The notes under the pieces: generated by a model | Seen by the model: the letters and a program-made list of their open reading frames with translations, nothing else | Told to the model about the DNA's origin: nothing | Databases searched by the model: none | NCBI RefSeq assembly: GCF_013314535.1 | Contig: NZ_JABUAE010000001.1 | Span: 1 to 64,000 of the forward strand | Direction: 5' to 3' | DNA: 64,000 nt | Source: Bacillus sp. Xin1 | Lineage (GTDB): Bacteria > Bacillota > Bacilli > Bacillales > Bacillaceae_G | Made by a program: the position numbers and the translations under genes | Shown here: in pieces, positions 28,448-38,990 of the stretch | Numbering within the stretch: position 1 is the stretch's first letter | Layout of the letters: each line of letters begins with the position of its first letter

Positions 28448-28951
28448 TTACATTTTCGGAGCTTCCATCCCGGCAGCTGCCCATTCTTCCTTAGCAGGTC
28501 CATAAATACCAGGAACCTGTAACCCAGCTTGACGCATTAAGACAGTCATTTGACCGCGGTGATGATTTTGATGATTAATGAGAGTCATTAAAAAGATAGA
28601 GTTTGGCATGGGGCGCCCAAAGAAATCATTAATTGTCGTTAAATCCTTATCAGTCCACTCTGTTTGAAGTGCTTCCACAAAATCCATATTTACTTTACGA
28701 TAGCCTTCCGCAATCGTCTTCGCAGAAGTTGGAACAGGATAATCTTTTGTTTCCCCCTCAAACTGTAAACCAGTTCCTGATAGCATCACAGGAACTGCAG
28801 TAACGATATGCCAAGCCACTCTTCCTAGAGTCCAATGCCCAGGTGCAATCTCTTGTGATAAAGATTCATCCGTTAATGCATCCAATACCTTTTGTGTAGA
28901 CTCAGACTCGTATTTCCATGTTGTTAGAAAGCCCTCAATTGTTTGATACAT
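28448..28951 (-). CDS. DinB family protein
   Basis: The 167-residue four-helix-bundle protein has the three DinB histidines: the one in GRVAWHIV and the pair in NHQNHHRGQM. These bind a metal in the DinB/YfiT fold; related proteins are thiol-dependent (for example bacillithiol) transferases. The actual substrate is unknown. Shine-Dalgarno GGGGGGA on the minus strand. Monocistronic. Confidence 0.88.
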   Translation of the reverse strand: MYQTIEGFLTTWKYESESTQKVLDALTDESLSQEIAPGHWTLGRVAWHIVTAVPVMLSGTGLQFEGETKDYPVPTSAKTIAEGYRKVNMDFVEALQTEWTDKDLTTINDFFGRPMPNSIFLMTLINHQNHHRGQMTVLMRQAGLQVPGIYGPAKEEWAAAGMEAPKM

Positions 28952-29143
28952 GTTATCCCCCCAATGGTTATATTCATAGAGTAAATTCGTGAGACAAGGG
29001 GTTTTTCCTGCTCTTTTTATTTTGTATATTTACATTGATATAATATGGAATATATATGGAAAATTATATATATGTGTCAGAAAACTAACATGATAATTCG
29101 TATATTAAGTGAATAGAGAATGATACAAAGAGTGGTGATAGGG

Positions 29144-29329
29144 ATGCGAGAATTGGAAATAGTAGAGGGGTTGCGAAAAAAGGATATGACTGCATTGCGT
29201 GCAGCAATTGATCAATATGGTGATTTAATTTATAAAGTTGTTCATAGTGTGTTAGATACATCGTATAGTAAAGTACTCGTTGATGAATGTGTGGATGATA
29301 TTTTATATATTAATTTTATGCCACACTAA
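29144..29329 (+). pseudogene. Truncated sigma-70 family (ECF-like) factor, region 2 only
   Basis: About 61 codons from ATG 29144 read MRELEIVEGLRKKD..AAIDQYGDLIYKVVHSVL..ECVDDILY, the start of an ECF sigma factor up to region 2. It then stops after INFMPH, where the family would continue with the tryptophan-containing core-binding helix. Regions 2.4 and 4 are absent and a terminator follows immediately. I infer a 3'-truncated remnant; a short anti-sigma-like or regulatory peptide is conceivable but not supported. Confidence 0.65.
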
Positions 29330-29330
29330 T

Positions 29331-29371
29331 AAAAAACGAAGGCTTCTAAAATAATAGATGCCTTCGTTTTT
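29331..29371. terminator. Terminator between the sigma remnant and the fpuB-like gene
   Basis: ACGAAGGC / GCCTTCGT stem with a 16-nt loop, A run to the left and T run to the right. Confidence 0.8.
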
Positions 29372-29376
29372 ATTCA

Positions 29377-31413
29377 TTAACTAACTTTCTTCCCACTCTT
29401 CCTCATCAACCAAAGGAAGTATGGTGCTCCAAGCACAGCGACAACAAGCCCGGAAGGAATCTCTTTCGGATATGCAATCGTCCGTCCAAGTAAATCAGCG
29501 ATGCAAAGGAGAATAGCTCCAAATAGCGCTGAACAAACAAATAATCTTTGATGGTTCATCCCAACAACGATGCGTGCTAAGTGCGGCGCAACGAGTCCTA
29601 AGAAGGCGATTGTACCAACGGCAGCAATGTTCACTGACGCGAGTAATGTTGCTAGGATAATAAGTGCAAAACGTGTTTTGTTTACACGTTGCCCAAGTCC
29701 TGTTGCTAAATCATCCCCGAGTACGAGAACGTCAAGCTGTTTCATCAAGAAGAATATGATTGGTACGAGAATAAGAGATGGATATAAGAGTATGTTTTCT
29801 AAGTGATTCCAGCCTCTTGCGTACGTACTACCTGATAACCAAGTTAAGGCGGCAGCTACGTTTAAGTTTGCCCTAACGATAAAGATTTGAATGATTGCTG
29901 ATCCAAGTGCTGATACACCAATTCCAATTAATGCAAGTGCTGTCGGGCTAAATCCTGATTTCCATGAAAAGAAGAGGACGATTCCAACTGCAAGTAGTCC
30001 ACCAATAAATGCACCGATTGGTAAGAAGAATCCTGGAAGTGCCGGGAAGACATACATAATTGTTAAAGCACCGACACCTGCACCAGATGAAATACCAATG
30101 ATAGATGGATCGGCAAGCGGATTGCGTAATATTCCTTGAAAGACTAGCCCGCTTATTGCAAGACATGCTCCAGCAACAGCAGCAACGAGCATTCTCGGTA
30201 AACGAAGGTTCATCATCATGTTTTGATCAAATTGGGTAAGCTGTCCTGTTATTACATTTGTTATGCTTTCTATATAAGCATTGCTGCCGATTACAACGCC
30301 AAGAGCAACTGCTACAATACAAAGAACGAGTGAAATACTAATTACTTTTTTATAAGAGAAATATTTTGAGTTAGCACCAGCTGCATTTGCTCCGTTATCG
30401 TTCATATATTGTTTGGATTTCATCATGCGATAAACTAAGTAAATGAGCCATGGTGAACCAATCATTGCAGTAACAGCACCAACCGGAAGTTCAGCGCCAG
30501 TTGGGTCTATTAATCTGCCAACAACATCTGCTCCAAGTAATAAAATAGCCCCCCATAAGAAAGAGGAGAGAAGTAGTGGGAAATGTTGGCGATAGCCGAT
30601 CAGGCGCATTAAATGCGGTGCAACTAAGCCAACAAAACCGATTGGTCCAACAACTGTTACAACGACTGCTGTTAAAAAAATCGCAGCAATAAAAGCAATA
30701 AAACGTGTTACTTCTGTTTTTTCTCCAAGTGAAACAGCAACATCATCACCTAAAAGAAGCACATTTAATTTACGTGACATAAACAGTACAGCAAGAAAGG
30801 CACAGACAACAAATGGAACCGCAAATTGAACACCATCCCAGTTATTTTGTACAAGTGACCCTGCGCCCCATAGAAATAGACCAGCCGTTTCATTTTCATA
30901 AAAAAGCTGCATTGTCCCGGTAAAGGCAGAAAGCATTAGTGTCACAACCATACCTGCTAATGCCATACGTAGCGGCGTTCCTTTTTTACCACCAGAAATA
31001 CGATATACGAACAAAGCTGTTACTGCTCCTCCAATAAATGTGAATAGAAGCGAGTGGCTTTGTAAGTATTCCGGTAAAAAGATAGTAGCGGCAATTAAAA
31101 AGAAATATGCTCCTGAATGAATTCCCATTGTACTTGCCTCAGCAAGTGGATTTTTCGTTAAAGTTTGTAAAATAACGCCTGATGCAGCAAGCGCGCCACC
31201 AGCTAAAATAGCAATAGCGGCCCGTGGCAAACGCAGCATAATTAAGGTTTGATGTTCAAGAGATTGATTTGGAGAAAAGAGAGCATCCATAATCATGCTG
31301 TAAGAAATATTCGCTTGCCCTTGTCCGATATGAATAAAGAAAAGGAGAAGCAAGAGAGCTGCTCCTCCTCCGAATACAAGACTTGCTCGAAGTGTATGTT
31401 GTAAGTTATTCAT
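29377..31413 (-). CDS. fpuB: Iron-siderophore ABC transporter permease, fused double-length (FpuB-like)
   Basis: The 678-residue protein consists of two FecCD-type permease halves in one chain (about 1-335 and 345-678), each with its own LRLPR..AGAALA-type segment ([40 protein letters not shown]) and [13 protein letters not shown] / [13 protein letters not shown] loops that contact the ATPase. About 18-20 membrane spans. The binding-protein gene starts 7 nt upstream. In B. anthracis a fused permease next to fpuA, close to the lcfA operon, is the petrobactin permease FpuB; gene order supports the same name here. No ATPase gene is linked. Confidence 0.85.
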   Translation of the reverse strand: MNNLQHTLRASLVFGGGAALLLLLFFIHIGQGQANISYSMIMDALFSPNQSLEHQTLIMLRLPRAAIAILAGGALAASGVILQTLTKNPLAEASTMGIHSGAYFFLIAATIFLPEYLQSHSLLFTFIGGAVTALFVYRISGGKKGTPLRMALAGMVVTLMLSAFTGTMQLFYENETAGLFLWGAGSLVQNNWDGVQFAVPFVVCAFLAVLFMSRKLNVLLLGDDVAVSLGEKTEVTRFIAFIAAIFLTAVVVTVVGPIGFVGLVAPHLMRLIGYRQHFPLLLSSFLWGAILLLGADVVGRLIDPTGAELPVGAVTAMIGSPWLIYLVYRMMKSKQYMNDNGANAAGANSKYFSYKKVISISLVLCIVAVALGVVIGSNAYIESITNVITGQLTQFDQNMMMNLRLPRMLVAAVAGACLAISGLVFQGILRNPLADPSIIGISSGAGVGALTIMYVFPALPGFFLPIGAFIGGLLAVGIVLFFSWKSGFSPTALALIGIGVSALGSAIIQIFIVRANLNVAAALTWLSGSTYARGWNHLENILLYPSLILVPIIFFLMKQLDVLVLGDDLATGLGQRVNKTRFALIILATLLASVNIAAVGTIAFLGLVAPHLARIVVGMNHQRLFVCSALFGAILLCIADLLGRTIAYPKEIPSGLVVAVLGAPYFLWLMRKSGKKVS

Positions 31414-31420
31414 TATGCAA

Positions 31421-32395
31421 TCACTTCTTCGCTGTCATTACATCTGCAACTTGTTTTGCTAATGATTTTGCAGATTCAGGGCCACCGAAGATCCAAGTGT
31501 CGCCTTTTAGTTTATACATTTTGTTTTCTTTTTTGAATTTTAATTCTTCCCATGCTGGGTTACCTTTTAGTTGGTTATCAAAGATGTTATCATCATCAGC
31601 TACTATGTATAAGAAGTTTGCATCTTGTACATTTTGTAATGCTTCTACAGTTGTTTGTTTGAAGCCGTCTGGCTCAGATTTACCAGGTTCAAATGCATTT
31701 GTTAAACCTAATTTTTTCGTAACTTGTATTGCTGTAGAATTGTCTGTTAACAGACGGAATGTTGGGACATTTTTCGCTGTAAATGATTGTGTTAAGACGA
31801 TATTTTTATCTTTTAAGTTAGCTTTTTCAATTTTTGCTTTTGCATCAGCAAATGTCTTGTCCATATCTGCTAATACTTTTTTACCTTGTTCTTCTTTTCC
31901 AACTGCTTTTGCAATTTGTTTAAATGTTTCTGTCATTTCTGCAAAGTGATCGTTGTTACTTGTTGATGGATCGAACATAATTGTTGGAGCAATTTGTTCT
32001 AATTCATTTTTAATCGCTTTACTACGGAATGAAGCTGTAATAATTAAGTCTGGTTTTAAGCGGTTAATTTCTTCTAAGTTTGGTTGTTGACGTGTACCGA
32101 CATCCACAACATCTTTATTTGGTTTTGTTTCTGTATTTACCCATTTATTATAATTTTTAATATCAGCCATCCCGACAGGTTGAACGCCAAGTGCTAATAA
32201 ATCTTCTGCATATACCCACTCAAGTACAACAACTTTTTTCGCTGGTTTATCTAACTTTGTTTCACCTTCAGCGTGTTTAATTGTTATAGCTTGTTTTTTA
32301 TCATCTGTTTTTACTTCTTTCTTCTCTTCTTTTTGCTGTCCACATCCGACAACGAATAGAAGGATGACCATAAAAATACTAAGAACCTTTTTCAT
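31421..32395 (-). CDS. fpuA: Siderophore-binding lipoprotein (FpuA-like, petrobactin)
   Basis: The 324-residue class III periplasmic-type binding protein has signal peptide [18 protein letters not shown], with lipidated Cys 18. The mature part has [19 protein letters not shown] and the two-lobe helical-backbone pattern ([26 protein letters not shown]). Position next to lcfA, the fused permease downstream and sequence character match the petrobactin receptor FpuA of the B. cereus group. A Fur-like palindrome lies 52 bp before the start codon, so iron repression is likely. Confidence 0.82.
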   Translation of the reverse strand: MKKVLSIFMVILLFVVGCGQQKEEKKEVKTDDKKQAITIKHAEGETKLDKPAKKVVVLEWVYAEDLLALGVQPVGMADIKNYNKWVNTETKPNKDVVDVGTRQQPNLEEINRLKPDLIITASFRSKAIKNELEQIAPTIMFDPSTSNNDHFAEMTETFKQIAKAVGKEEQGKKVLADMDKTFADAKAKIEKANLKDKNIVLTQSFTAKNVPTFRLLTDNSTAIQVTKKLGLTNAFEPGKSEPDGFKQTTVEALQNVQDANFLYIVADDDNIFDNQLKGNPAWEELKFKKENKMYKLKGDTWIFGGPESAKSLAKQVADVMTAKK

Positions 32396-32446
32396 TTTTT
32401 TCCCCCAAATGAATTATTTTGAAATGATATATAATCTTCCTTCAAT

Positions 32447-32461
32447 TGAAAAAGATTATCA
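32447..32461 (-). promoter_or_regulatory. Fur-box-like palindrome upstream of fpuA
   Basis: Read on the minus strand, TGATAATCTTTTTCA agrees with the 7-1-7 Fur box TGATAATNATTATCA at all seven bases of the first half and five of seven in the second. Located just upstream of a siderophore receptor gene. Confidence 0.6.
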
Positions 32462-32469
32462 GTTTCAAC

Positions 32470-32849
32470 ACGGAAATCATACTATGAAGGCTTTTGTGGT
32501 GTCAATCCTTTTCTTTCTATTCAGATAAAAAAATCTCTTTAGAGCATTGAGGGATTTGTTTGCTACTATAACGCTTTCAAAATATGAATTTGTGAATGAG
32601 CCTGTAAGAGGAGTAGGAGAAGAGCGGAAATTATAAAATAATTAGGATGTTATTATGTATAAATATAAAATTTAAAAGGCATATCCCTTTTTTTCTACGT
32701 AGCCATGACTTGTATATTGAACAATCGAAATGGAAGGAGAAGTGAAAAATACAGAATAAGGAAACAAGCCAAAATATTTTCATAGGACAATAATATAAAT
32801 AGTTATAGGGTTACAATGGAATAGTTGTATAAAAGTCAGAATATTATGA
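32470..32849. other. Intergenic region upstream of lcfA
   Basis: About 380 bp, AT-rich, with no open frame of note. It contains a weak GAATTTGTGAATGAGCC segment and short A/T tracts, but no RNA gene, repeat copy or convincing terminator. The lcfA promoter follows at 32850. Confidence 0.5.
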
Positions 32850-32878
32850 TTGTAACGCGATTGTGACTATAATATAAT
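32850..32878 (+). promoter_or_regulatory. Sigma A promoter of lcfA
   Basis: TTGTAA (32850-32855), 17-bp spacer, TATAAT (32873-32878). The expected start site near 32885 lies just before the FadR-like palindrome. Confidence 0.7.
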
Positions 32879-32892
32879 GAAAACAATCATCA

Positions 32893-32906
32893 TGAATGAA
32901 CATTCA
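32893..32906 (+). promoter_or_regulatory. FadR-like operator upstream of lcfA
   Basis: TGAATGAACATTCA is a perfect 6-2-6 palindrome made of the same half-sites as the FadR consensus (TGAATGAMTANTCATTCA) but with a shorter centre. It lies at about +10 of the lcfA promoter. Confidence 0.5.
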
Positions 32907-32941
32907 TTTTATTCTTGTAAGAGCAGAAAGGGGGAATGGGG

Positions 32942-34633
32942 ATGGAAAAACCTTGGCTACAAAGTTATCCAAAGGAAATTCCACATACAATTTCTTATGA
33001 TATTCAGCCACTTCACGTATATTTACAACAGATGTCTACGCGGTATCCAGAAAAGAAAGCGCTTCACTTTTTAGGTAAGGATATTACATTTTCAGAGCTA
33101 GATCGTAAGGTGAAACAATTTGCTAATTATTTGCGTAAGCTTGGTGTGAAAAAAGGCGATAGAGTTGCGATTATGTTACCAAACTGCCCGCAAGCTGTAA
33201 TTGGATACTATGGTACATTGCTCGCAGGTGGTATTGTTGTACAAACAAATCCTCTTTATACAGAGAGGGAACTAGAATATCAGCTCCATGACTCTGGAGC
33301 GAAAGTTATTCTTTGTCTCGATTTAGTCTTTCCAAAAGTTATCGATGTCCAGTCTGCTACAAAGGTTGAGCACGTTATCGTAACCCGCATTGCAGATTTT
33401 TTACCATTTCCCAAAAACTTAATTTATCCATTTGTACAAAAAAAGCAAACAAACCTAGTTGTAAAAGTAACTGAAAGTGAAACGATTCATGTTTGGAAAT
33501 CAGTAGAAAGAGAAAGTGATGCAAGTGTAGAAGTACCTTGTGATCCTGAAAATGATTTAGCACTCTTGCAATATACAGGAGGTACAACAGGATTTCCGAA
33601 AGGAGTTATGTTAACGCACAAAAATCTTGTATCGAATACACTGATGGGTGTGCATTGGCTATATAACTGTGAAGAAGGAGAAGAAGTGGTTCTCGGTGTC
33701 CTTCCATTTTTCCATGTGTACGGAATGACAGCTGTGATGAATTTAACTGTTATGCAAGGATACAAAATGATAATTGTTCCGAAGTTTGATATGAAAATGG
33801 TGTTTGAAGCAATTAAAAAGCATAAAGTGACACTGTTTCCAGGAGCTCCGACAATTTATATTGCCCTTTTAAATAGTCCTTTGCTTCAGGAATATGATAT
33901 TTCTTCGATTCGTGCTTGTATTAGTGGTTCTGCTCCGCTTCCAGTAGAGGTACAAGAGAAATTTGAAAAGATTACAGGCGGTAAGCTCGTAGAAGGATAT
34001 GGACTGACAGAATCATCTCCAGTCACACATAGCAACTTCTTATGGGAAAAACGTGTGCCGGGAAGCATTGGCGTCCCATGGCCAGATACAGATGCTCGCA
34101 TTATGTCACTTGAAACTGGAGAGTCATTACCACCAGGGGAGATTGGTGAAATTGTTGTGAGAGGTCCGCAAGTAATGAAGGGATACTGGAATAAGCCTGA
34201 GGAAACAGCGGCTGTATTACAGGATGGTTGGTTACACACAGGTGATGTTGGCTATATGGATGAAGAGGGATTTTTCTATATAAAAGATCGTAAGAAAGAT
34301 ATGATTGTTGCTAGCGGATTCAATGTTTATCCACGCGAAATAGAAGAAGTATTGTATGAGCATGAAAAGGTGCAGGAAGTGATTGCGATTGGTGTCCCAG
34401 ACCCATATCGTGGTGAAACTGTCAAAGTTTTTGTTGTACTAAAAGAAGATGAAGTTTGTTCTGAAGAAGAGTTAGATCAGTTTGCTCGTAAATATTTGGC
34501 TGCTTATAAAGTTCCAAAAGTATATGAGTTTCGGAGTGAGTTGCCCAAAACAACGGTTGGAAAGATTTTACGACGTGTCCTTATAGATGAAGAGAAGAAA
34601 AAGAAAGAGAACGAGGATGAGCAAACGGGCTAA
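32942..34633 (+). CDS. lcfA: Long-chain fatty acid-CoA ligase
   Basis: The 563-residue ANL-superfamily enzyme activates fatty acids to acyl-CoA via acyl-AMP. The AMP-binding loop YTGGTTGFPKGV is at about 212-223, the GYGLTESSP motif near 352, DGWLHTGDVGYMDEEG near 427 and the C-terminal lysine motif PKTTVGKILRR. The start chosen is ATG 32942, 7 nt after AGGGGG; ATG 32936 is too close to the Shine-Dalgarno. First gene of the FadR-type beta-oxidation cluster. Confidence 0.95.
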   Translation: MEKPWLQSYPKEIPHTISYDIQPLHVYLQQMSTRYPEKKALHFLGKDITFSELDRKVKQFANYLRKLGVKKGDRVAIMLPNCPQAVIGYYGTLLAGGIVVQTNPLYTERELEYQLHDSGAKVILCLDLVFPKVIDVQSATKVEHVIVTRIADFLPFPKNLIYPFVQKKQTNLVVKVTESETIHVWKSVERESDASVEVPCDPENDLALLQYTGGTTGFPKGVMLTHKNLVSNTLMGVHWLYNCEEGEEVVLGVLPFFHVYGMTAVMNLTVMQGYKMIIVPKFDMKMVFEAIKKHKVTLFPGAPTIYIALLNSPLLQEYDISSIRACISGSAPLPVEVQEKFEKITGGKLVEGYGLTESSPVTHSNFLWEKRVPGSIGVPWPDTDARIMSLETGESLPPGEIGEIVVRGPQVMKGYWNKPEETAAVLQDGWLHTGDVGYMDEEGFFYIKDRKKDMIVASGFNVYPREIEEVLYEHEKVQEVIAIGVPDPYRGETVKVFVVLKEDEVCSEEELDQFARKYLAAYKVPKVYEFRSELPKTTVGKILRRVLIDEEKKKKENEDEQTG

Positions 34634-34660
34634 AGGCCCTTTCTTTTTGGAAATATAAGA

Positions 34661-34689
34661 TTGACAATTTTTACAATAGTCAGTATTAT
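34661..34689 (+). promoter_or_regulatory. Sigma A promoter of fadR-fadB-etfBA
   Basis: Consensus TTGACA (34661-34666), 17-bp spacer, TATTAT (34684-34689). It sits between lcfA and fadR, so the lower operon can be transcribed apart from lcfA. Confidence 0.8.
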
Positions 34690-34696
34690 TGATATA

Positions 34697-34714
34697 TGAA
34701 TGATTATTCATTCA
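34697..34714 (+). promoter_or_regulatory. FadR operator
   Basis: TGAATGATTATTCATTCA fits the B. subtilis FadR consensus TGAATGAMTANTCATTCA with at most one deviation. It covers the expected transcription start, so FadR would repress its own operon until long-chain acyl-CoA releases it. Confidence 0.85.
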
Positions 34715-34744
34715 GTCATTCATCATCTTGAAGGGGACAGTAAA

Positions 34745-36120
<1,376 letters not shown>

Positions 36121-36199
36121 TTCGAATTATTTTTTTAATATAAATTAACAGAATATTAAAATTGGTGGAATCTTTCTGAAAAACAAGGGGGTAAATGGA

Positions 36200-36973
36200 A
36201 TGAACATCTACGTACTCATGAAACGAACATTTGATACAGAAGAGAAAATCGCAATTAAAAACGGTGCAATTTATGATGGCGAAGCGGAATTCATCATCAA
36301 CCCTTACGATGAATATGCGATTGAAGAAGCAATTCAAGTAAGAGACGCACAAGGCGGTGAAATTACAGTTGTAACAGTTGGCGGTGTAGACAGTGAAAAA
36401 GAACTTCGCACTGCGCTAGCGATGGGCTGTGATAAAGCGGTATTAATTAATATTGAAGATGATGTTGAGAATGGTGACCAATTTACAACAGCGAAAGTGC
36501 TTGTTGAGTACTTAAAAGATAAAGAAGCAGACTTAATTTTAGCTGGAAACGTAGCGATTGATGGCGCGTCTGGACAAGTTGGACCTCGCGTAGCTGAAGC
36601 GCTAAATATTCCATATGTAACAACAATTACGAAGCTTGAAATTAACGGTACAAGCGTGAAAATTGAGCGCGATGTTGAAGGTGATACTGAAGTGATTGAA
36701 ACATCATTACCGCTTTTAGTAACAGCACAACAAGGGTTAAATGAACCGCGTTATCCATCGCTTCCAGGTATTATGAAAGCGAAGAAAAAACCGCTTGAAG
36801 AACTAGAATTAGATGATTTAGATTTAGAGGAAGTTGATGTGGAAGCAAAGACAAAAACAATTGAAATCTACTTGCCTCCTAAGAAAGATGCAGGAAAAGT
36901 GTTACAAGGCGAGCTGCAAGATCAAGTAAAAGAACTTGTATCGTTGCTCCATACAGAAGCGAAAGTAATCTAA
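36200..36973 (+). CDS. etfB: Electron transfer flavoprotein beta subunit
   Basis: The 257-residue subunit binds AMP and pairs with EtfA to pass electrons from acyl-CoA dehydrogenases to the quinone pool. The family stretch AIEEAIQVRD, LAGNVAIDGASGQVGPRVAEALNIP and the C-terminal PSLPGIMKAKKKP are clear. Shine-Dalgarno GGGGG. In the fad operon, 79 nt after fadB. Confidence 0.95.
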   Translation: MNIYVLMKRTFDTEEKIAIKNGAIYDGEAEFIINPYDEYAIEEAIQVRDAQGGEITVVTVGGVDSEKELRTALAMGCDKAVLINIEDDVENGDQFTTAKVLVEYLKDKEADLILAGNVAIDGASGQVGPRVAEALNIPYVTTITKLEINGTSVKIERDVEGDTEVIETSLPLLVTAQQGLNEPRYPSLPGIMKAKKKPLEELELDDLDLEEVDVEAKTKTIEIYLPPKKDAGKVLQGELQDQVKELVSLLHTEAKVI

Positions 36974-37009
36974 TAAAATACGAAATTATATATGCAGGAG
37001 GGAAAATCT

Positions 37010-37987
37010 ATGGCTCGTAAAGTATTAGTAATGGGTGAAGTTCGTGACGGATCACTACGCAACGTTTCATTTGAGGCAGTAGCAGCGGCAAAAACAATTG
37101 CAGAAGGCGGTGAAGTAGTTGGTCTTCTAGTTGGAGAGAGCGTTGCATCTTTTGCAAATGAATTGATTCATTACGGTGCAGATCGCGTTGTGACAGTTGA
37201 AAATGATAAATTAAAATCATATACATCCGATGGCTATGCACAAGCGTTTCTTGCTGTGTATGCTGAGGAAAAGCCTGAAGGAATCGTATTTGGGCACACG
37301 GCGCTTGGTAAAGATTTATCACCAAAGCTAGCTGCAAAACTTGAAGCTGGTCTTGTTTCCGACGTCACTGCATTAGAAGTGGCGGGTGGTAATATTGTAT
37401 TTACACGCCCAATTTACTCTGGTAAAGCATTTGAGAAGAAGATTGTAACAGACGGCATATTATTTGCGACAGTACGTCCAAATAATATTACGCCACTAGA
37501 AAAGGATGAAGCGCGTACAGGTGATGTGTCTCCTATTACAGTTGATGTAAAAGATCTACGTACAATCATTCAAGACGTTGTACGTAAAACGGCAGAAGGT
37601 GTAGATCTTTCAGAAGCGAAAGTTATTATTGCTGGCGGGCGCGGCGTGAAAAGTGAAGATGGTTTTAAACCGTTAAAAGAATTAGCAGATGTATTAGGCG
37701 GTGCTGTTGGAGCATCACGTGGTGCGTGTGACGCAGAGTATTGCGATTACTCATTACAAATTGGACAAACAGGTAAAGTTGTTACGCCAGACTTATATAT
37801 TGCATGCGGTATTTCCGGCGCGATTCAACATTTAGCAGGTATGTCTAACTCGAAAGTAATCGTTGCAATTAATAAAGATCCAGAAGCAAGTATCTTCAAA
37901 GTAGCTGACTATGGTATTGTGGGCGACTTATTTGAAGTGGTTCCTTTATTAACAGAAGAGTTTAAAAAGTTAAAAGTGCATTCTTAA
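37010..37987 (+). CDS. etfA: Electron transfer flavoprotein alpha subunit
   Basis: The 325-residue subunit carries the FAD site in its C-terminal domain: AGGRGVKSEDGF (about 208), GASRGACDAEY, QIGQTGKVVTPDLYIACGISGAIQH and VAINKDPEASIF. The start is ATG 37010, after GGAGGG; an earlier in-frame ATG lies before the Shine-Dalgarno. It ends the fad operon, with a strong terminator at 38032. Confidence 0.95.
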   Translation: MARKVLVMGEVRDGSLRNVSFEAVAAAKTIAEGGEVVGLLVGESVASFANELIHYGADRVVTVENDKLKSYTSDGYAQAFLAVYAEEKPEGIVFGHTALGKDLSPKLAAKLEAGLVSDVTALEVAGGNIVFTRPIYSGKAFEKKIVTDGILFATVRPNNITPLEKDEARTGDVSPITVDVKDLRTIIQDVVRKTAEGVDLSEAKVIIAGGRGVKSEDGFKPLKELADVLGGAVGASRGACDAEYCDYSLQIGQTGKVVTPDLYIACGISGAIQHLAGMSNSKVIVAINKDPEASIFKVADYGIVGDLFEVVPLLTEEFKKLKVHS

Positions 37988-38031
37988 TTTGAGTAACCCT
38001 TGAGTTCCAAGTGAAATACCCCTATATATAG

Positions 38032-38064
38032 AAAAAACGGGAGGTCCCCTGCCTCTCGTTTTTT
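38032..38064 (+). terminator. Terminator of the fad-etf operon
   Basis: AAAAAACGGGAGG / CCTCTCGTTTTTT stem around TCCCCTG. Confidence 0.88.
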
Positions 38065-38080
38065 AGCACGTATTTCTTGC

Positions 38081-38228
38081 TGATATAAAATTCGCGGTTA
38101 TGAAAACAAAAGGAGGCTTGCACTCATTTTCTCTGTTTGTTTTGACATGGCATGGGACTAAAAAAGGCCCTGAACGCTTCTATGCATGGCCGGATGCTCT
38201 TTTCCACCTGAAAAAGAAAGGTTTTATG
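38081..38228 (+). repeat. Dispersed intergenic repeat, copy A
   Basis: About 148 bp sharing ordered blocks with 41400-41543, 58507-58651 and (inverted) 54191-54320. The blocks are GATATAAAA, CGGTTATGAAAACAAAA, ACATGGCATGGGACTAAAAA, TTCTATGCATGGCCGGATGC, TCCACCT and AAAGGTTTTATG. It is intergenic, between etfA and trxA. Probably one of the bcr-type repeats of the B. cereus group, but not bcr1. Confidence 0.8.
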
Positions 38229-38366
38229 TTGTGTCTATATAGCTTGTATTTTTATATAGTATAAAGGGACCCTTTTTTGTTACAATACATAACGATACAT
38301 AATATTCGCCACGTATATAACTTAATGATATACTTTTGGTAGAATACACTTGAAGGAGGAAATAAA

Positions 38367-38681
38367 ATGGCAATTGTAAACGCAACTGACCAAAACTTCG
38401 CAGCTGAAACTAGCGAAGGTATTGTATTATTAGATTTCTGGGCACCATGGTGTGGACCTTGTAAAATGATCGCTCCTGTATTAGAGGAAATCGATGCAGA
38501 ATTAGGCGAAAAAGTAAAAGTAGTAAAAGTAGACGTTGATGAAAACCAAGAAACTGCTCGCAGTTTTGAAGTAATGAGCATTCCATCTCTTTTCGTATTA
38601 AAAGATGGTAAAGTGGTTGACCAAGCGTTAGGTTACAAACCAAAAGAAGCGTTAGTAGAACTAGTTTCTAAACACTTCTAG
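38367..38681 (+). CDS. trxA: Thioredoxin
   Basis: The 104-residue redox protein has active site WAPWCGPCKM (about 28-37), cis-proline SIPSL and the C-terminal GYKPKEALVELV. It reduces protein disulfides with thioredoxin reductase (not in this window). Shine-Dalgarno GGAGGAA. Single-gene unit with its own terminator. Confidence 0.98.
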   Translation: MAIVNATDQNFAAETSEGIVLLDFWAPWCGPCKMIAPVLEEIDAELGEKVKVVKVDVDENQETARSFEVMSIPSLFVLKDGKVVDQALGYKPKEALVELVSKHF

Positions 38682-38684
38682 TCG

Positions 38685-38710
38685 AAAAAGCTGCCGCAGG
38701 GCAGCTTTTT
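38685..38710 (+). terminator. Terminator of trxA
   Basis: AAAAAGCTGCC / GGCAGCTTTTT stem with a GCAG loop, directly after the stop. Confidence 0.9.
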
Positions 38711-38711
38711 A

Positions 38712-38986
38712 TTTATCCCGCCTTAACGGGCAGTAAGACTCCCACCTCAAAATTCAGCGAAGGCATTGTTCAGCTCTAGCGGGAATCTCAGGTCGTTTCG
38801 CCCCCTCGGATGAGGTGAAAAGCGTCTCTCCGCCTAAGGCTCCAACGTCCTGCGATTCTGAGCGAGCCGCTTCCGCTTTTTTAAAGAAGGTAGGTGGGAG
38901 ATCAACTGCCCGTAAAGGCCCGATTGGTGAGGGCTGATAATCAGTGGGGGACGAAGAAAACCCCACTGATTAAAGTTTCATTTTAT
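38712..38986 (+). repeat. bcr1 repeat, copy 2, with an insertion
   Basis: Both bcr1 ends are present (CCCGCCTTAACGGGCAGT near 38717; CCCCACTGATTAAAGTTTCA near 38961), with TTTAT at 38712-38716 and 38982-38986. It is about 275 bp rather than 157 because a roughly 120-bp foreign segment interrupts it. Located directly after the trxA terminator. Confidence 0.88.
38763..38882 (-). repeat. GC-rich element nested in bcr1
   Basis: A segment of about 120 bp (GTTCAGCTCTAGCGGGAA .. AGCCGCTTCCGCTTTTTT) is clearly more GC-rich than the rest of the window. On the minus strand it reads GAAGCGGCTCGCTCAGAA at the start and AGAGCTGAACA at the end, a pattern I associate with a dispersed element of Bacillaceae. 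It replaces the middle of bcr1. An open frame across it is not coding. Confidence 0.65.
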
Positions 38987-38990
38987 CTCA

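Noticed and set aside
32560-32580. Possible catabolite-responsive element (AACGCTTTCA)
   Set aside because: Only about 10 of 14 positions fit the cre consensus and it lies nearly 300 bp from the lcfA promoter.
38754-38966. Open frame of 70 codons on the minus strand
   Set aside because: It lies wholly inside bcr1 and the GC-rich insert and has no Shine-Dalgarno; it reflects the base composition of the repeat.
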